From the NCBI RefSeq assembly GCF_001750725.1, contig NZ_CP017279.1:930001-994000 (forward strand): a DNA stretch of 64,000 nt, given 5' to 3'. Below the pieces are notes generated by a model. That model was given only the letters and a program-made list of their open reading frames with translations. It did no database searches and was not told the DNA's origin. Shown here piece after piece: positions 10,131 through 21,383 of the stretch. The stretch is from Enterobacter ludwigii (GTDB lineage: Bacteria; Pseudomonadota; Gammaproteobacteria; Enterobacterales; Enterobacteriaceae). The first letter of the stretch is position 1. The number at the start of each line of letters is the position of its first letter. The position numbers and the translations under genes are program-made.

Positions 10131-10547
10131 ATGCTCGATAAACTCGACGCCGCGTTACGTTTTCAGCAGGAAGCGCTCAATTTACGTGCCCAGCGGCAGG
10201 AAATTTTAGCCGCCAATATCGCTAACGCCGATACGCCAGGGTATCAGGCGCGCGATATTGATTTTTCCAGTGAGCTTAAAAAAGTGATGGAGCGTGGACG
10301 CGCAGAAGGGAGCGGTGTCGCGCTCGCGCTGACCTCCTCACGCCATATTCCCGCTCAGACGATGACCGCACCAACGACCGATTTGCTTTATCGCATTCCC
10401 GACCAGCCTTCACTCGACGGTAACACCGTGGACATGGACCGGGAGCGTACACAGTTTGCCGATAACAGCCTGAAGTACCAGACAGGCCTGACCGTTCTCG
10501 GCGGACAAATCAAAGGCATGATGAACGTCCTGCAGGGGGGCAACTGA
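10131..10547 (+). CDS. flgB: Flagellar proximal rod protein FlgB
   Basis: FlgB is one of the proximal rod proteins joining the MS ring to the distal rod. It has 138 residues, as in E. coli. The N-terminal rod motif [21 protein letters not shown] (about 24-44) and the C-terminal [17 protein letters not shown] are the coiled-coil segments that pack in the axial structure; the middle is variable. No signal peptide: export is by the flagellar type III system. A ribosome site CGGAGGAG precedes the ATG. It is the first gene of flgBCDEFGHIJ, three bases before flgC. Confidence 0.97.
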   Translation: MLDKLDAALRFQQEALNLRAQRQEILAANIANADTPGYQARDIDFSSELKKVMERGRAEGSGVALALTSSRHIPAQTMTAPTTDLLYRIPDQPSLDGNTVDMDRERTQFADNSLKYQTGLTVLGGQIKGMMNVLQGGN

Positions 10548-10550
10548 TAA

Positions 10551-10955
10551 ATGGCCTTGCTGAATATTTTTGATATCGCCGGCTCGGCACTTACCGCTCA
10601 GTCCAAACGTCTGAACGTAGCCGCCAGTAACCTGGCGAACGCCGACAGCGTGACCGGACCAGACGGTCAGCCTTATCGTGCGAAACAGGTCGTCTTTCAG
10701 GTCGATGCGGCGCCAGGTGCGGCCACCGGCGGTGTGAAAGTCTCTGATGTGGTTGAGAGCCAGGCACCGGACAAGCTGGTGTATGAGCCTGGCAACCCGC
10801 TGGCGGATGCGAACGGTTACGTAAAAATGCCTAACGTGGATGTGGTGGGTGAGATGGTGAACTCCATGTCGGCGTCACGCAGTTACCAGGCAAACGTCGA
10901 AGTGCTTAATACCGTGAAGAGCATGATGCTCAAAACACTCACTCTCGGCCAGTAA
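10551..10955 (+). CDS. flgC: Flagellar proximal rod protein FlgC
   Basis: FlgC is a proximal rod subunit of 134 residues, as in E. coli. It carries the axial-family N-terminal motif [20 protein letters not shown] (about 17-36) and the C-terminal [31 protein letters not shown] with the final helix [12 protein letters not shown]. These two ends form the D0 coiled coil. It is secreted through the flagellar export gate without cleavage and is transcribed with flgB and flgD. Confidence 0.97.
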   Translation: MALLNIFDIAGSALTAQSKRLNVAASNLANADSVTGPDGQPYRAKQVVFQVDAAPGAATGGVKVSDVVESQAPDKLVYEPGNPLADANGYVKMPNVDVVGEMVNSMSASRSYQANVEVLNTVKSMMLKTLTLGQ

Positions 10956-10966
10956 AGGAGACATGC

Positions 10967-11677
10967 ATGTCCATCGCCGTAAATGTGAATGATCCCACGA
11001 ACTCAGGTGTTAATGGCGCCAAAAGTTCGACGGGTTCCAACGCCCTGACGGGCAGTAACGCGTCCGATCTGCAGAGCAGCTTTCTGACGCTGCTGGTGGC
11101 GCAGCTGAAGAACCAGGATCCCACCAATCCGATGCAGAACAACGAGCTGACCACGCAACTGGCACAGATCAGTACCGTCAGCGGCATTGAAAAACTCAAC
11201 ACCACCCTTGGCTCCGTTTCCGGTCAGATTGACAACAGCCAGTCTCTGCAGGCTGCGAATCTGATTGGTCATGGGGTGATGATCCCGGGGACCACGATCC
11301 TTGCCGGCACCAGCACTACCGAGGGGACGTCAACCACGACCACCACGCCGTTTGGCGTTGAGCTGCAGCAGCCGGCTGACAAAGTGACTGCGACGATCAG
11401 CGATGCGAGCGGGGCAGTGGTACGCACCATTGACATTGGTGAGCTGAAGGCAGGCGTACACACCTTTACCTGGGACGGCAGCCTGACCGACGGCACGAAA
11501 GCACCAAACGGTTCTTACAAAGTGGCGATCAGCGCCAGCAACGGAACCACCCAACTGGTGGCACAGCCGCTGCAGTTCGCGCTGGTTCAGGGCGTGATTA
11601 AAGGCGCTGGCGGTAACAAACTGGATTTGGGTACCTCAGGTACCACCACGCTCGACGAAGTTCGGCAGATTATCTAA
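10967..11677 (+). CDS. flgD: Flagellar hook cap / scaffolding protein FlgD
   Basis: FlgD caps the growing hook and guides FlgE assembly; it is later discarded. It has 236 residues (E. coli 231). The N-terminal export and assembly segment LQSSFLTLLVAQLKNQDPTNPMQNNELTTQLAQIS (about 34-68) is strongly conserved. The C-terminal half has the Tudor-like and FN3-like domains with TFTWDGSLTDGTKAPNGSYKV. A Ser/Thr-rich linker around residues 108-124 (GTSTTEGTSTTTTTPFG) is longer than in E. coli and accounts for the extra length. Confidence 0.96.
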   Translation: MSIAVNVNDPTNSGVNGAKSSTGSNALTGSNASDLQSSFLTLLVAQLKNQDPTNPMQNNELTTQLAQISTVSGIEKLNTTLGSVSGQIDNSQSLQAANLIGHGVMIPGTTILAGTSTTEGTSTTTTTPFGVELQQPADKVTATISDASGAVVRTIDIGELKAGVHTFTWDGSLTDGTKAPNGSYKVAISASNGTTQLVAQPLQFALVQGVIKGAGGNKLDLGTSGTTTLDEVRQII

Positions 11678-11703
11678 GCCTTAACACTTATCAGGAGTAA
11701 GTC

Positions 11704-12912
11704 ATGGCCTTTTCTCAAGCGGTCAGCGGCCTGAATGCTGCGGCCACCAACCTGGATGTCATTGGCAACAACATCGCCAACTCCGCGACCTATGGTTTTA
11801 AATCCGGTTCTGCCTCATTTGCAGATATGTTTGCCGGTTCCAAAGTGGGTCTGGGCGTGAAAGTTGCGGGCATCACTCAGGACTTTACCGACGGTACGAC
11901 GACCAACACCGGTCGTGGTCTGGACGTCGCCATCAGCCAGAACGGTTTCTTCCGTATGGTCGATTCCAACGGCTCTGTGTTCTACAGCCGTAACGGTCAG
12001 TTCAAACTGGACGAAAACCGTAACCTGGTGAACATGCAGGGTCTGCAATTAACCGGTTATCCTGTTGCGGGTACCCCGCCAACGGTTCAGACCGGCGCTA
12101 ACCCGCAGGCGATCAATATCCCAACGACCTTGATGGCGGCGAAATCCACCACCACCGCGTCCCAGCAGATCAACCTGAACTCCACTGACACCGCGCCAAC
12201 CACGGCCTTTGATCCGACCAACCCTGATAGCTACAACAAAAAAGGGACGGTGACGGTCTTTGACAGCCAGGGTAATGCGCACAACATGAACCTGTTTTAC
12301 GTTAAAGACGCGACTCCGGCAAACTCCTGGAAAGTCTATGCCCAGGACGGCAGCGTTGCAGGAAGCACGCCATCCCTGGCGACTACGCTGACCTTCAATA
12401 CCAGCGGCGTACTGACCGGCGGCGGCAGCATCAATATCACTACCGGCACCGTTCCAGGTGCAACGCCAGCCACGTTTGCGATGAGCTTCGCCAATTCCAT
12501 GCAGCAGAACACCGGCGCCAATAACATCGTGGCAACCAACCAGAACGGTTACAAACCGGGTGACCTGGTGAGCTACCAGATCAACGACGACGGCACCGTG
12601 GTGGGTAACTACTCCAACGAACAGACCCAGGCCCTGGGCCAGATCGTGCTGGCTAACTTCGCCAACAACGAAGGTCTGAAGTCTGAAGGCGATAACGTCT
12701 GGTCTGCCACCCAGTCTTCTGGCGTGGCGCTGCTGGGTACCGCGGGCTCCGGTAACTTCGGTACGCTGACCAACGGTGCGCTGGAGGCGTCTAACGTGGA
12801 TCTGAGTAAAGAACTGGTGAACATGATCGTCGCGCAACGTAACTATCAGTCGAACGCGCAGACCATCAAAACCCAGGATCAGATCCTCAACACGCTGGTT
12901 AACCTGCGTTAA
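11704..12912 (+). CDS. flgE: Flagellar hook protein FlgE
   Basis: FlgE polymerises into the curved hook, the universal joint of the flagellum. It has 402 residues, as in E. coli. The N-terminal axial motif GLNAAATNLDVIGNNIANSATYGFKSG (about 9-35) and the C-terminal SNVDLSKELVNMIVAQRNYQSNAQTIKTQDQIL bracket the Gly/Thr-rich D1/D2 surface domains. The middle (about 130-290) is Thr/Ala/Asn-rich and less conserved, as is usual for exposed hook domains. RBS CAGGAGTAAGTC. Fourth gene after flgB in the operon. Confidence 0.97.
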   Translation: MAFSQAVSGLNAAATNLDVIGNNIANSATYGFKSGSASFADMFAGSKVGLGVKVAGITQDFTDGTTTNTGRGLDVAISQNGFFRMVDSNGSVFYSRNGQFKLDENRNLVNMQGLQLTGYPVAGTPPTVQTGANPQAINIPTTLMAAKSTTTASQQINLNSTDTAPTTAFDPTNPDSYNKKGTVTVFDSQGNAHNMNLFYVKDATPANSWKVYAQDGSVAGSTPSLATTLTFNTSGVLTGGGSINITTGTVPGATPATFAMSFANSMQQNTGANNIVATNQNGYKPGDLVSYQINDDGTVVGNYSNEQTQALGQIVLANFANNEGLKSEGDNVWSATQSSGVALLGTAGSGNFGTLTNGALEASNVDLSKELVNMIVAQRNYQSNAQTIKTQDQILNTLVNLR

Positions 12913-12932
12913 GCGGCTGACAGGAAAGCGCA

Positions 12933-14482
<1,550 letters not shown>

Positions 14483-14539
14483 GGTGTAGCCCGGTGCGGT
14501 CAACGCCGCGCCGGCTCCCTGTTTTCGAAGATGAAGGCA

Positions 14540-15238
14540 ATGCAAAAAAACGCGGCGTTTCGTTATCCGATACTGACTGTTCTGGCTGTCACCCTCAGCG
14601 GGTGTGCCTTGATCCCGTCTAAACCTTTAGTGCAGGGTGCGACTACCGCCCAACCCGTTCCTGGCCCGGCGCCAGTGGTGAACGGCTCCATTTTCCAGAC
14701 CGCGCAGCCAATCAATTATGGCTATCAACCGCTGTTTGAAGATCGCCGCCCGCGTAATGTCGGCGATACGTTGACCATTGTGCTGCAGGAAAACGTCAGC
14801 GCGAGCAAGAGCTCGTCGGCGAATGCCAGCCGCGATGGCAAAACCAATTTCGGTTTCGATACCGTTCCACGCTATCTGCAGGGCCTGTTCGGCAATGCGC
14901 GTGCTGATGTCGAGGCCTCTGGCGGCAATACCTTTAACGGTAAAGGTGGCGCGAATGCCAGCAATACCTTTAGCGGCACGCTGACGGTGACGGTTGACCA
15001 GGTGCTGGTTAACGGCAATTTACACGTTGTGGGTGAAAAACAGATCGCCATCAATCAGGGCACTGAGTTCATTCGTTTCTCGGGCGTGGTTAATCCTCGC
15101 ACCATCAGCGGCACCAACACCGTTCCGTCCACCCAGGTGGCGGATGCGCGCATCGAGTACGTCGGTAACGGCTACATCAATGAAGCGCAAAATATGGGTT
15201 GGCTGCAGCGTTTCTTCCTTAACTTATCGCCGATGTAA
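14540..15238 (+). CDS. flgH: Flagellar L-ring lipoprotein FlgH
   Basis: FlgH forms the L-ring bushing in the outer membrane. It has 232 residues, as in E. coli. The signal peptide ends in the lipobox TLSGC with lipidated Cys22; +2 Ala favours outer-membrane sorting through Lol, whose genes lolCDE are in this window. Residues from about 60 on ([46 protein letters not shown]) are nearly invariant. The ATG at 14540 was chosen over one three codons earlier because it gives the family N-terminus MQKNAA. Confidence 0.97.
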   Translation: MQKNAAFRYPILTVLAVTLSGCALIPSKPLVQGATTAQPVPGPAPVVNGSIFQTAQPINYGYQPLFEDRRPRNVGDTLTIVLQENVSASKSSSANASRDGKTNFGFDTVPRYLQGLFGNARADVEASGGNTFNGKGGANASNTFSGTLTVTVDQVLVNGNLHVVGEKQIAINQGTEFIRFSGVVNPRTISGTNTVPSTQVADARIEYVGNGYINEAQNMGWLQRFFLNLSPM

Positions 15239-15250
15239 GCGAGGTGACCC

Positions 15251-16348
15251 ATGTTTAAATCGATCTTCGCCGTGGCGCTGGCGCTGGTGGCAACGTTTGC
15301 CCAGGCTGACCGTATTCGCGATCTCACCAGCGTTCAGGGCGTACGCGAAAACTCGCTGATTGGCTATGGCCTGGTGGTGGGGCTGGACGGAACGGGCGAC
15401 CAGACCACCCAGACGCCATTCACGACTCAAAGTTTGAACAACATGCTTTCCCAGCTCGGTATTACCGTCCCGGCGGGAACCAACATGCAGCTGAAAAACG
15501 TGGCCGCGGTCATGGTCACCGCCTCCTATCCGGCGTTCGCGCGCCAGGGGCAGACGATTGATGTCGTGGTCTCGTCAATGGGTAACGCCAAAAGCCTGCG
15601 TGGCGGCACGCTGCTGATGACTCCGCTGAAAGGGGTCGACAGCCAGGTTTATGCGCTGGCGCAGGGGAACATTCTGGTCGGCGGTGCCGGCGCGTCTGCG
15701 GGCGGCAGCAGTGTGCAGGTGAACCAGCTGAACGGCGGGCGTATCACCAATGGTGCGATCATTGAGCGTGAACTGCCGACCCAGTTTGGCGCAGGCAACA
15801 CCATTAACCTGCAGCTGAATAATGAAGACTTCACGATGGCGCAGCAGATTGCCGATACCATCAACCGTAGCCGCGGCTACGGCAGCGCCACGGCGCTGGA
15901 TGCCCGTACCGTGCAAATCCGCACTTCTACCGGCAGCAGCAACCAGGTCCGTATGCTGGCTGATATCCAGAATATGGAAGTGAACGTTCCGGTTCAGGAT
16001 GCCAAAGTGATTATCAACTCGCGCACCGGTTCGGTCGTGATGAACCGCGAAGTGTCGCTCGACAGCTGTGCCGTGGCGCAGGGTAACCTCTCCGTGACGG
16101 TTAACCGCTCTGCCAACGTCAGTCAGCCTGATACCCCGTTCGGGGGTGGCCAGACCGTGGTGACGCCACAAACGCAGATTGATTTGCGCCAGAGCGGTGG
16201 ATCGCTGCAGAGCGTACGCTCCAGCGCGAACCTCAATAGCGTGGTTCGGGCCCTGAATGCCCTGGGGGCGACGCCGATGGATCTGATGTCGATTCTGCAA
16301 TCTATGCAAAGCGCGGGCTGTCTGCGCGCCAAACTGGAAATCATCTGA
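15251..16348 (+). CDS. flgI: Flagellar P-ring protein FlgI
   Basis: FlgI forms the P-ring in the peptidoglycan layer. It has 365 residues, as in E. coli. A Sec signal peptide ([19 protein letters not shown], cleavage before DRIRD) fits its periplasmic route, which is separate from the type III route of the rod proteins. Conserved blocks are [23 protein letters not shown] and the two Cys in [11 protein letters not shown] and [10 protein letters not shown] that form the stabilising disulfide. The TGA stop shares its last A with the flgJ start ATG, giving a 1-base overlap and likely coupled translation. Confidence 0.97.
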   Translation: MFKSIFAVALALVATFAQADRIRDLTSVQGVRENSLIGYGLVVGLDGTGDQTTQTPFTTQSLNNMLSQLGITVPAGTNMQLKNVAAVMVTASYPAFARQGQTIDVVVSSMGNAKSLRGGTLLMTPLKGVDSQVYALAQGNILVGGAGASAGGSSVQVNQLNGGRITNGAIIERELPTQFGAGNTINLQLNNEDFTMAQQIADTINRSRGYGSATALDARTVQIRTSTGSSNQVRMLADIQNMEVNVPVQDAKVIINSRTGSVVMNREVSLDSCAVAQGNLSVTVNRSANVSQPDTPFGGGQTVVTPQTQIDLRQSGGSLQSVRSSANLNSVVRALNALGATPMDLMSILQSMQSAGCLRAKLEII

Positions 16349-17301
16349 TGCTGACCGATAGCAAGCTGTTGACCGGTGCTGCCTGGGATGCCCAGTCGCT
16401 CAACGAACTGAAAACCAAAGCAGGTAAGGATCCGGCGGCGAATATCCGCCCGGTCGCCCGCCAGGTGGAAGGGATGTTTGTACAGATGATGCTGAAAAGC
16501 ATGCGTGAAACCCTGCCGAAAGACGGGATGTTCAGCAGTGATTCAACCCGTCTTTACACCAGCATGTATGACCAGCAGATTGCGCAGCAGATGACCGCCG
16601 GGAAAGGCCTCGGTCTGGCTGATATGATTGTCAAACAGACCGAAACCGCGCAGGGCATCCAGCCGGATGATAAGCCACAGCAGGTGCCGATGAAGTTCGA
16701 CCTGCAAACGGTGACCAGTTATCAGAATCAGGCCCTGACGCAGATGGTGCGCAAAGCCGTACCGAAGGCCACGAGCACCAGCGATGAGCCACTTTCTGGC
16801 GACAGCAAAGACTTCCTGGCGCAGCTCTCGCTGCCGGCACGTCTTGCCAGTGAACAGAGCGGCGTGCCTCACCACCTGATCCTCGCGCAGGCGGCGCTGG
16901 AGTCCGGCTGGGGTCAGCGGCAGATCCGTAAAGAAAACGGCGATCCGAGCTTTAACATCTTCGGCGTGAAGGCCACGTCGAGCTGGAAGGGGCCGACCAC
17001 CGAGATCACCACCACTGAATATGAAAACGGTGCGGCGGTGAAGGTTAAAGCCAAATTCCGTGTCTATAGCTCCTATCTGGAAGCCTTATCCGACTATGTG
17101 GGCCTGTTGAGCCGAAATCCGCGTTACACCGCCGTTACACAGGCGGCAACCGCGGAGCAGGGCGCTCAGGCACTGCAGAATGCGGGCTACGCCACCGATC
17201 CGAACTATGCGCGTAAGCTCACCAGTATGATTCAGCAGCTGAAATCGATGGGCGAGAAGGTCAGCAAAGCCTATAGCACAGATATCGAAAATCTGTTCTG
17301 A
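16348..17301 (+). CDS. flgJ: Rod cap and peptidoglycan hydrolase FlgJ
   Basis: FlgJ has two parts: an N-terminal rod cap (about 1-140, with RQVEGMFVQMMLKSMRETLPKDG) that scaffolds rod growth, and a C-terminal GH73 beta-N-acetylglucosaminidase (about 160-317) that opens the cell wall for the rod. The catalytic Glu is in AQAALESGWGQRQI; GDPSFNIFGVKATSSWKG and the Tyr-rich YSSYLEALSDYVGLL are typical of GH73. It has 317 residues against 313 in E. coli, the difference lying in the interdomain linker. It is the last gene of the flgB operon. Confidence 0.97.
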   Translation: MLTDSKLLTGAAWDAQSLNELKTKAGKDPAANIRPVARQVEGMFVQMMLKSMRETLPKDGMFSSDSTRLYTSMYDQQIAQQMTAGKGLGLADMIVKQTETAQGIQPDDKPQQVPMKFDLQTVTSYQNQALTQMVRKAVPKATSTSDEPLSGDSKDFLAQLSLPARLASEQSGVPHHLILAQAALESGWGQRQIRKENGDPSFNIFGVKATSSWKGPTTEITTTEYENGAAVKVKAKFRVYSSYLEALSDYVGLLSRNPRYTAVTQAATAEQGAQALQNAGYATDPNYARKLTSMIQQLKSMGEKVSKAYSTDIENLF

Positions 17302-17307
17302 AAGTTC

Positions 17308-17334
17308 TCAAGTCCCGGTGGAGGCTGCCGATAA
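17308..17334 (+). promoter_or_regulatory. Sigma-28 promoter of flgKL
   Basis: TCAA (17308-17311), 15 bp, GCCGATAA (17327-17334): a perfect sigma-28 -10 with one mismatch in the -35, in the flgJ-flgK gap 43 bp before the flgK ATG. flgKL can thus be made late as class 3 genes. Confidence 0.88.
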
Positions 17335-17376
17335 CCTTCATCAGGACTCGTGTCTGAACGTATAAAAGGAACCCCC

Positions 17377-19017
17377 ATGTCCAGTTTGATTAACAGTGCC
17401 ATGAGTGGCCTCAGTGCTGCGCAGTCGGCACTCAATACCGTCAGTAATAATATTTCAAGCTATAACGTGGCAGGTTATACCCGCCAGACGACAGTGCTGG
17501 GCGCGTCAAACAGCACGCTGACCGGCGGTGGCTGGGTAGGTAACGGGGTTTATGTCTCCGGTGTCCAGCGTGAGTATGATGCATTCATTACCAACCAGCT
17601 GCGCGCCGCGCAGACCCAGAGCAGCGGCCTGACTACGCGCTATCAGCAGATGTCAAAGATCGACGATGTGCTCTCGGATACCACCAACTCACTCTCTACC
17701 ACGCTGCAGGACTTCTTCAAAAGTCTGCAGACGCTGGTGAGCAACGCGGAAGATCCGGCTGCGCGCCAGACGGTGCTGGGCAAAGCGGATGGCCTGGTCA
17801 ATCAGTTTAAAACCAACGATCAGTATCTTCGCGATCAGGATTCTCAGGTGAATACCGCGATTTCTGCCAGCGTCGATCAAATTAATAACTACGCCAAACA
17901 GATTGCGAACCTGAACGATCAGATTTCCCGTCTGACCGGCGTGGGTGCTGGCTCATCACCAAATGACCTGCTCGATCAACGCGATCAGCTGGTGAGCGAA
18001 CTGAATAAAATTGTCGGTGTTGAAGTTTCTGTGCAGGATGGCGGCACGTATAACGTCTCATTTGGCACCGGTTACAGCCTGGTACAGGGGAGCAAAGCGA
18101 ACCAGCTGGCTGCGGTGAATTCCAGCGCAGACCCAACCCGTACAACGCTGGCCTATACCGATGACGTTTCCGGCAATATCGAAATTCCTGAGAAGCTGAT
18201 TACTACCGGCACCCTTGGCGGTTTACTCACCTTCCGCTCTGAAGATCTGGATAAAGCGCGTAATAGCCTTAACCAGATGGCGCTGGCCTTTGCTGACGCG
18301 ATGAACAAGCAGCATGAAGCGGGTTTTGATGCTAACGGCGATGCTGGCGGCAAGCTCTTTGACTTTGGCTCGCCTGCGGTTGTGTCCAACAGCAAGAATT
18401 CAGGTACCGCCGCGCTGACAGCCTCCGTGGCTGACAGTACTAAAGTCCAGGCAACGGATTATAAGCTGCAGTTCAACGGAACCGACTGGACCATTACGCG
18501 TACGTCGGATAAGACCAGTTTCACGATGAGTCCGGATGCGAGCGGCAATCTGTCTTTCGACGGCCTGAATGTCAACGTGAGCGGTACCGCGAATAACAAA
18601 GACAGTTTTGTTGTGAAGCCCGTTTCTGATGTCATCGTAAACATGGAACTCAAGTTTAATGATGAGTCCAAACTGGCGATGGCATCGACAAGCGCCGGTG
18701 GCGAAAGTGACAACCGCAACGGTCAAAAATTGCTGGATCTGCAAAATAGCAAGCTTGTCGGCGGGAATAAGTCTTTCAATGATGCTTATGCTTCCCTCGT
18801 CAGTACCGTTGGTAGCTCAACAGCGGCACTGAAAACCAGCAGCGAAACGAAAGCGAATGTGGCGACGCAGTTAACCAAACAGCAGCAGTCGATCTCAGGG
18901 GTAAACCTTGACGAAGAGTACGGCAATTTGCAGCGCTATCAGCAGTATTACCTCGCTAATGCGCAGGTTCTACAAACTGCCAGCTCGCTCTTTGATGCAA
19001 TCATTAATATTCGCTAA
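17377..19017 (+). CDS. flgK: Hook-filament junction protein FlgK (HAP1)
   Basis: FlgK is the first hook-filament junction protein and the FlgN client. It has 546 residues (E. coli 547). The N-terminus MSSLINSAMSGLSAAQSALN with NTVSNNISSYNVAGYTRQTT and the C-terminus GVNLDEEYGNLQRYQQYYLANAQVLQTASSLFDAIINIR are near identical to E. coli. The central part (about 300-450) is much more diverged, as expected for surface domain D3. The start at 17377 follows AAAGGA; an ATG-less upstream extension of nine codons (from a GTG at 17350) is not family-like. Confidence 0.97.
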   Translation: MSSLINSAMSGLSAAQSALNTVSNNISSYNVAGYTRQTTVLGASNSTLTGGGWVGNGVYVSGVQREYDAFITNQLRAAQTQSSGLTTRYQQMSKIDDVLSDTTNSLSTTLQDFFKSLQTLVSNAEDPAARQTVLGKADGLVNQFKTNDQYLRDQDSQVNTAISASVDQINNYAKQIANLNDQISRLTGVGAGSSPNDLLDQRDQLVSELNKIVGVEVSVQDGGTYNVSFGTGYSLVQGSKANQLAAVNSSADPTRTTLAYTDDVSGNIEIPEKLITTGTLGGLLTFRSEDLDKARNSLNQMALAFADAMNKQHEAGFDANGDAGGKLFDFGSPAVVSNSKNSGTAALTASVADSTKVQATDYKLQFNGTDWTITRTSDKTSFTMSPDASGNLSFDGLNVNVSGTANNKDSFVVKPVSDVIVNMELKFNDESKLAMASTSAGGESDNRNGQKLLDLQNSKLVGGNKSFNDAYASLVSTVGSSTAALKTSSETKANVATQLTKQQQSISGVNLDEEYGNLQRYQQYYLANAQVLQTASSLFDAIINIR

Positions 19018-19031
19018 GGCTGAGGTGAAAC

Positions 19032-19985
19032 ATGCGTATTAGCACCCAGATGATGTACGACCAAAACATGCGCGGGATCACCGATTCCCAGAGCAAGTGG
19101 TTGAGTTATGGTGAACAAATGTCCACCGGCAAGCGTGTCAATCGTCCGTCGGACGATCCCATCGCGGCGTCGCAGGCTATTGTTCTGTCACAATCACAGT
19201 CACAAAATAGCCAGTTTGCGTTGGCAAGATCGTTCGCATCACAAAAAGTTTCTCTCGAAGATAATGTGCTTAACCAGGTCACTGCCGCTATCACCAGTGC
19301 TAAAGAGAAATTAGTCTATGCCGGAAACGCAACCTTAAGTGATGACGATCGCCTGTCGCTGGCGAGCGATTTGCAAGGTATTCGCGACCAATTGATGAAC
19401 CTTGCAAACACCGCGGATGGTAATGGTCGGTTTATTTTTGCCGGCTTTAAGACTGAAGTGCCACCGTTTGATTCCGTTACCGGTGATTACAAAGGCGGTA
19501 CTGAGGCTATTTCGCAGCAGGTTGATACCGCGCGTAATATGGTCATTAGCCACACGGGTCAGCAGATCTTCGAAAGCATCACCAGTAACGCCAAAGAACT
19601 GCCTGGTGGCGGATATGGCGAGACGAACATGTTCAAGATCCTCGATACGGCGATTACCGCGCTTAAGGTTCCCGTCGATACCGACTCTGCTGCAGCTGAA
19701 GCACAGGGGAAAATCATTTCTGATGCTCAAACCGGCATCACAAATACCCAGAACAACATTCTTACTGTCGCTGCTGATGTAGGTACCAAGATGAACGAGC
19801 TTGAAAAGCTGGATAACCTTGGTGACGATCGTGCACTGGGCCAGACTAAGCAGATGAGCGACCTGGTTGATGTGGACTGGAACGCAGCGATCTCCTCTTA
19901 TACCATGCAGCAGGCCGCGCTGCAGGCATCTTATAAAGCGTTTAGCGATATGCAGGGCATGTCCCTGTTCCAGCTGAACAGATAA
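19032..19985 (+). CDS. flgL: Hook-filament junction protein FlgL (HAP3)
   Basis: FlgL is the second junction protein, linking FlgK to flagellin, and is also chaperoned by FlgN. It has 317 residues, as in E. coli. The flagellin-like N-terminal helix MRISTQMMYDQNMRGITDSQ...LSYGEQMSTGKRVNRPSDDPIAASQA (about 1-50) and the C-terminal YTMQQAALQASYKAFSDMQGMSLFQLNR form the D0/D1 coiled coil. It starts 14 bases after flgK and ends at a strong terminator. Confidence 0.97.
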   Translation: MRISTQMMYDQNMRGITDSQSKWLSYGEQMSTGKRVNRPSDDPIAASQAIVLSQSQSQNSQFALARSFASQKVSLEDNVLNQVTAAITSAKEKLVYAGNATLSDDDRLSLASDLQGIRDQLMNLANTADGNGRFIFAGFKTEVPPFDSVTGDYKGGTEAISQQVDTARNMVISHTGQQIFESITSNAKELPGGGYGETNMFKILDTAITALKVPVDTDSAAAEAQGKIISDAQTGITNTQNNILTVAADVGTKMNELEKLDNLGDDRALGQTKQMSDLVDVDWNAAISSYTMQQAALQASYKAFSDMQGMSLFQLNR

Positions 19986-20030
19986 CATCTTGACCTCTTG
20001 GAACATGTCTTGAAACTGGGCATGTTTTAC

Positions 20031-20061
20031 TGCCCAATCCGTGTGGATTGGGCATTTTTTT
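20031..20061 (+). terminator. Rho-independent terminator of flgKL
   Basis: Perfect 10-bp stem TGCCCAATCC / GGATTGGGCA with a 4-base loop and seven Ts. It ends right at the stop of the convergent MFS gene, so it closes the flagellar cluster cleanly. Confidence 0.95.
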
Positions 20062-21274
20062 AGGCGATTTCTGCCGGTGCGGAGGCGACGCGTGCACTTT
20101 CAATCAGACGTATTGCCAGCGCAATGACACCGCATACCGTTGCCAGGGCAACCACGCCCGTCCAGCCAGCCAGCGTGTAGATTTTACTCCCCGCAGCCGA
20201 ACCCAGCGCCATGCCGATAAAGACCACCGTAAAGAGCAGGGCATTAAGACGCCCCCTGGCCTGAGGCTCAAGGCTATAGACCAGATTCTGGTGCGCCACC
20301 AGACTGGACTGCAGGCCCAGATCAAACCCGATGGCTGAGACAGCAATCAGAATCAGTTGTCCATGAAGACCCAGCGCGGGCATCAGGAACATCAGGGCAA
20401 ACGAGACGGTAACCAGTGCTGCGCCAAGCTGCGTGACTTTTCCGGCGCCCAGCTTGTCCGCCAGACCTCCCGCCAGCGGGGCGGCTAAGGCCCCCGCGGC
20501 CCCGGCAATACCAAAACCACCCGCGACGGCGCTCCCCAGGTGATAGCGCTCCAGCAGCATGACCGCCAGCGTTGACCAAAAGGCGCTAAAGGCAATCGAG
20601 AGAAAACCTTGTGCCAGTGCTGCACGACGCAGAGCCGGATAACGACGCCACAGATGTTCCATTGAGCGCATCAGGGCGGGATAACTCAGCGTGGAGTGAA
20701 TGGCAAAACGCGGGAGTACCCGCCACATCACCGCCCCAATAAATGCGATGCTTACAGCGGCCAACTGATACATGACGCGCCAGCCAAAAGCTTCACCCAC
20801 CACACCGCTGACGGTTCGCGACAGCAAGATACCCATCAGCAACCCTGTCATCACGGTTCCCACGGTTTTTCCCTGTTTCCCTTCGGGGGCGAGGATAGCC
20901 GCTGCGGGAACGATATCCTGTGCCATGGTCGCGGCCATGCCAATCAGCAGGCTTGCCAGCAGCAGTGAGTGCTGCTGCCCGGTCAGGCTGCAGCCCAGCA
21001 GAAACAGTGCCAGGGCGGCGCTTTTTATCAGGATTAACGTCCTGCGGTCGTGACGATCGCCAAGCGGCAACAGAAAAAGAATACCGAGCGCGTAGCCTGC
21101 CTGGGTTAGTGTCGGGACCAGCCCCATCCCTTCAATACTAAGATGAAGGTCGGCGCCTATCAGCGGCAGCAGCGGTTGCGCGTAGTAAATGGATGCGACG
21201 CTAAAGCCAGCCCCCAGAGCCAGCATAAAAATCACCCAGCGACTGGCGGCATGGGGAGCAGTTGTTGTGTTCAT
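20060..21274 (-). CDS. MFS transporter (probable drug/metabolite exporter)
   Basis: This 404-residue inner-membrane protein has 12 hydrophobic segments and belongs to the major facilitator superfamily. The motif-A loop after TM2 reads FLLPLGDRHDRRTLILI, and TM5 has GLLMGILLSRTVSGVVGEAFGWR, the antiporter-type motif C region, so export by proton antiport is likely. The start at 21274 is preceded by GAGGAACG; an ATG six codons earlier (21292) lacks a ribosome site. It is divergent from a LysR regulator, which probably controls it. This pair is not between flgL and rne in E. coli K-12. I do not recognise the substrate and give no symbol. Confidence 0.85.
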   Translation of the reverse strand: MNTTTAPHAASRWVIFMLALGAGFSVASIYYAQPLLPLIGADLHLSIEGMGLVPTLTQAGYALGILFLLPLGDRHDRRTLILIKSAALALFLLGCSLTGQQHSLLLASLLIGMAATMAQDIVPAAAILAPEGKQGKTVGTVMTGLLMGILLSRTVSGVVGEAFGWRVMYQLAAVSIAFIGAVMWRVLPRFAIHSTLSYPALMRSMEHLWRRYPALRRAALAQGFLSIAFSAFWSTLAVMLLERYHLGSAVAGGFGIAGAAGALAAPLAGGLADKLGAGKVTQLGAALVTVSFALMFLMPALGLHGQLILIAVSAIGFDLGLQSSLVAHQNLVYSLEPQARGRLNALLFTVVFIGMALGSAAGSKIYTLAGWTGVVALATVCGVIALAIRLIESARVASAPAEIA

Positions 21275-21354
21275 AAGACGTTCCTCACTCATAATGTGCC
21301 GCTATTTTTTATCACTACGCCTTGCGACGGTAGAGGGCCTGGTGGTAAAACGCT

Positions 21355-21371
21355 TATACGTTTGGCGTATA
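21355..21371. promoter_or_regulatory. Palindromic operator in the MFS-LysR divergent region
   Basis: TATACG-TTTGG-CGTATA: perfect 6-bp inverted repeat with a 5-base centre, 12 bp before the lysR start. Its form (interrupted dyad in a divergent promoter) is that of a LysR-family recognition site. Binding is inferred. Confidence 0.6.
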
Positions 21372-21383
21372 GCAGGGAAAATG

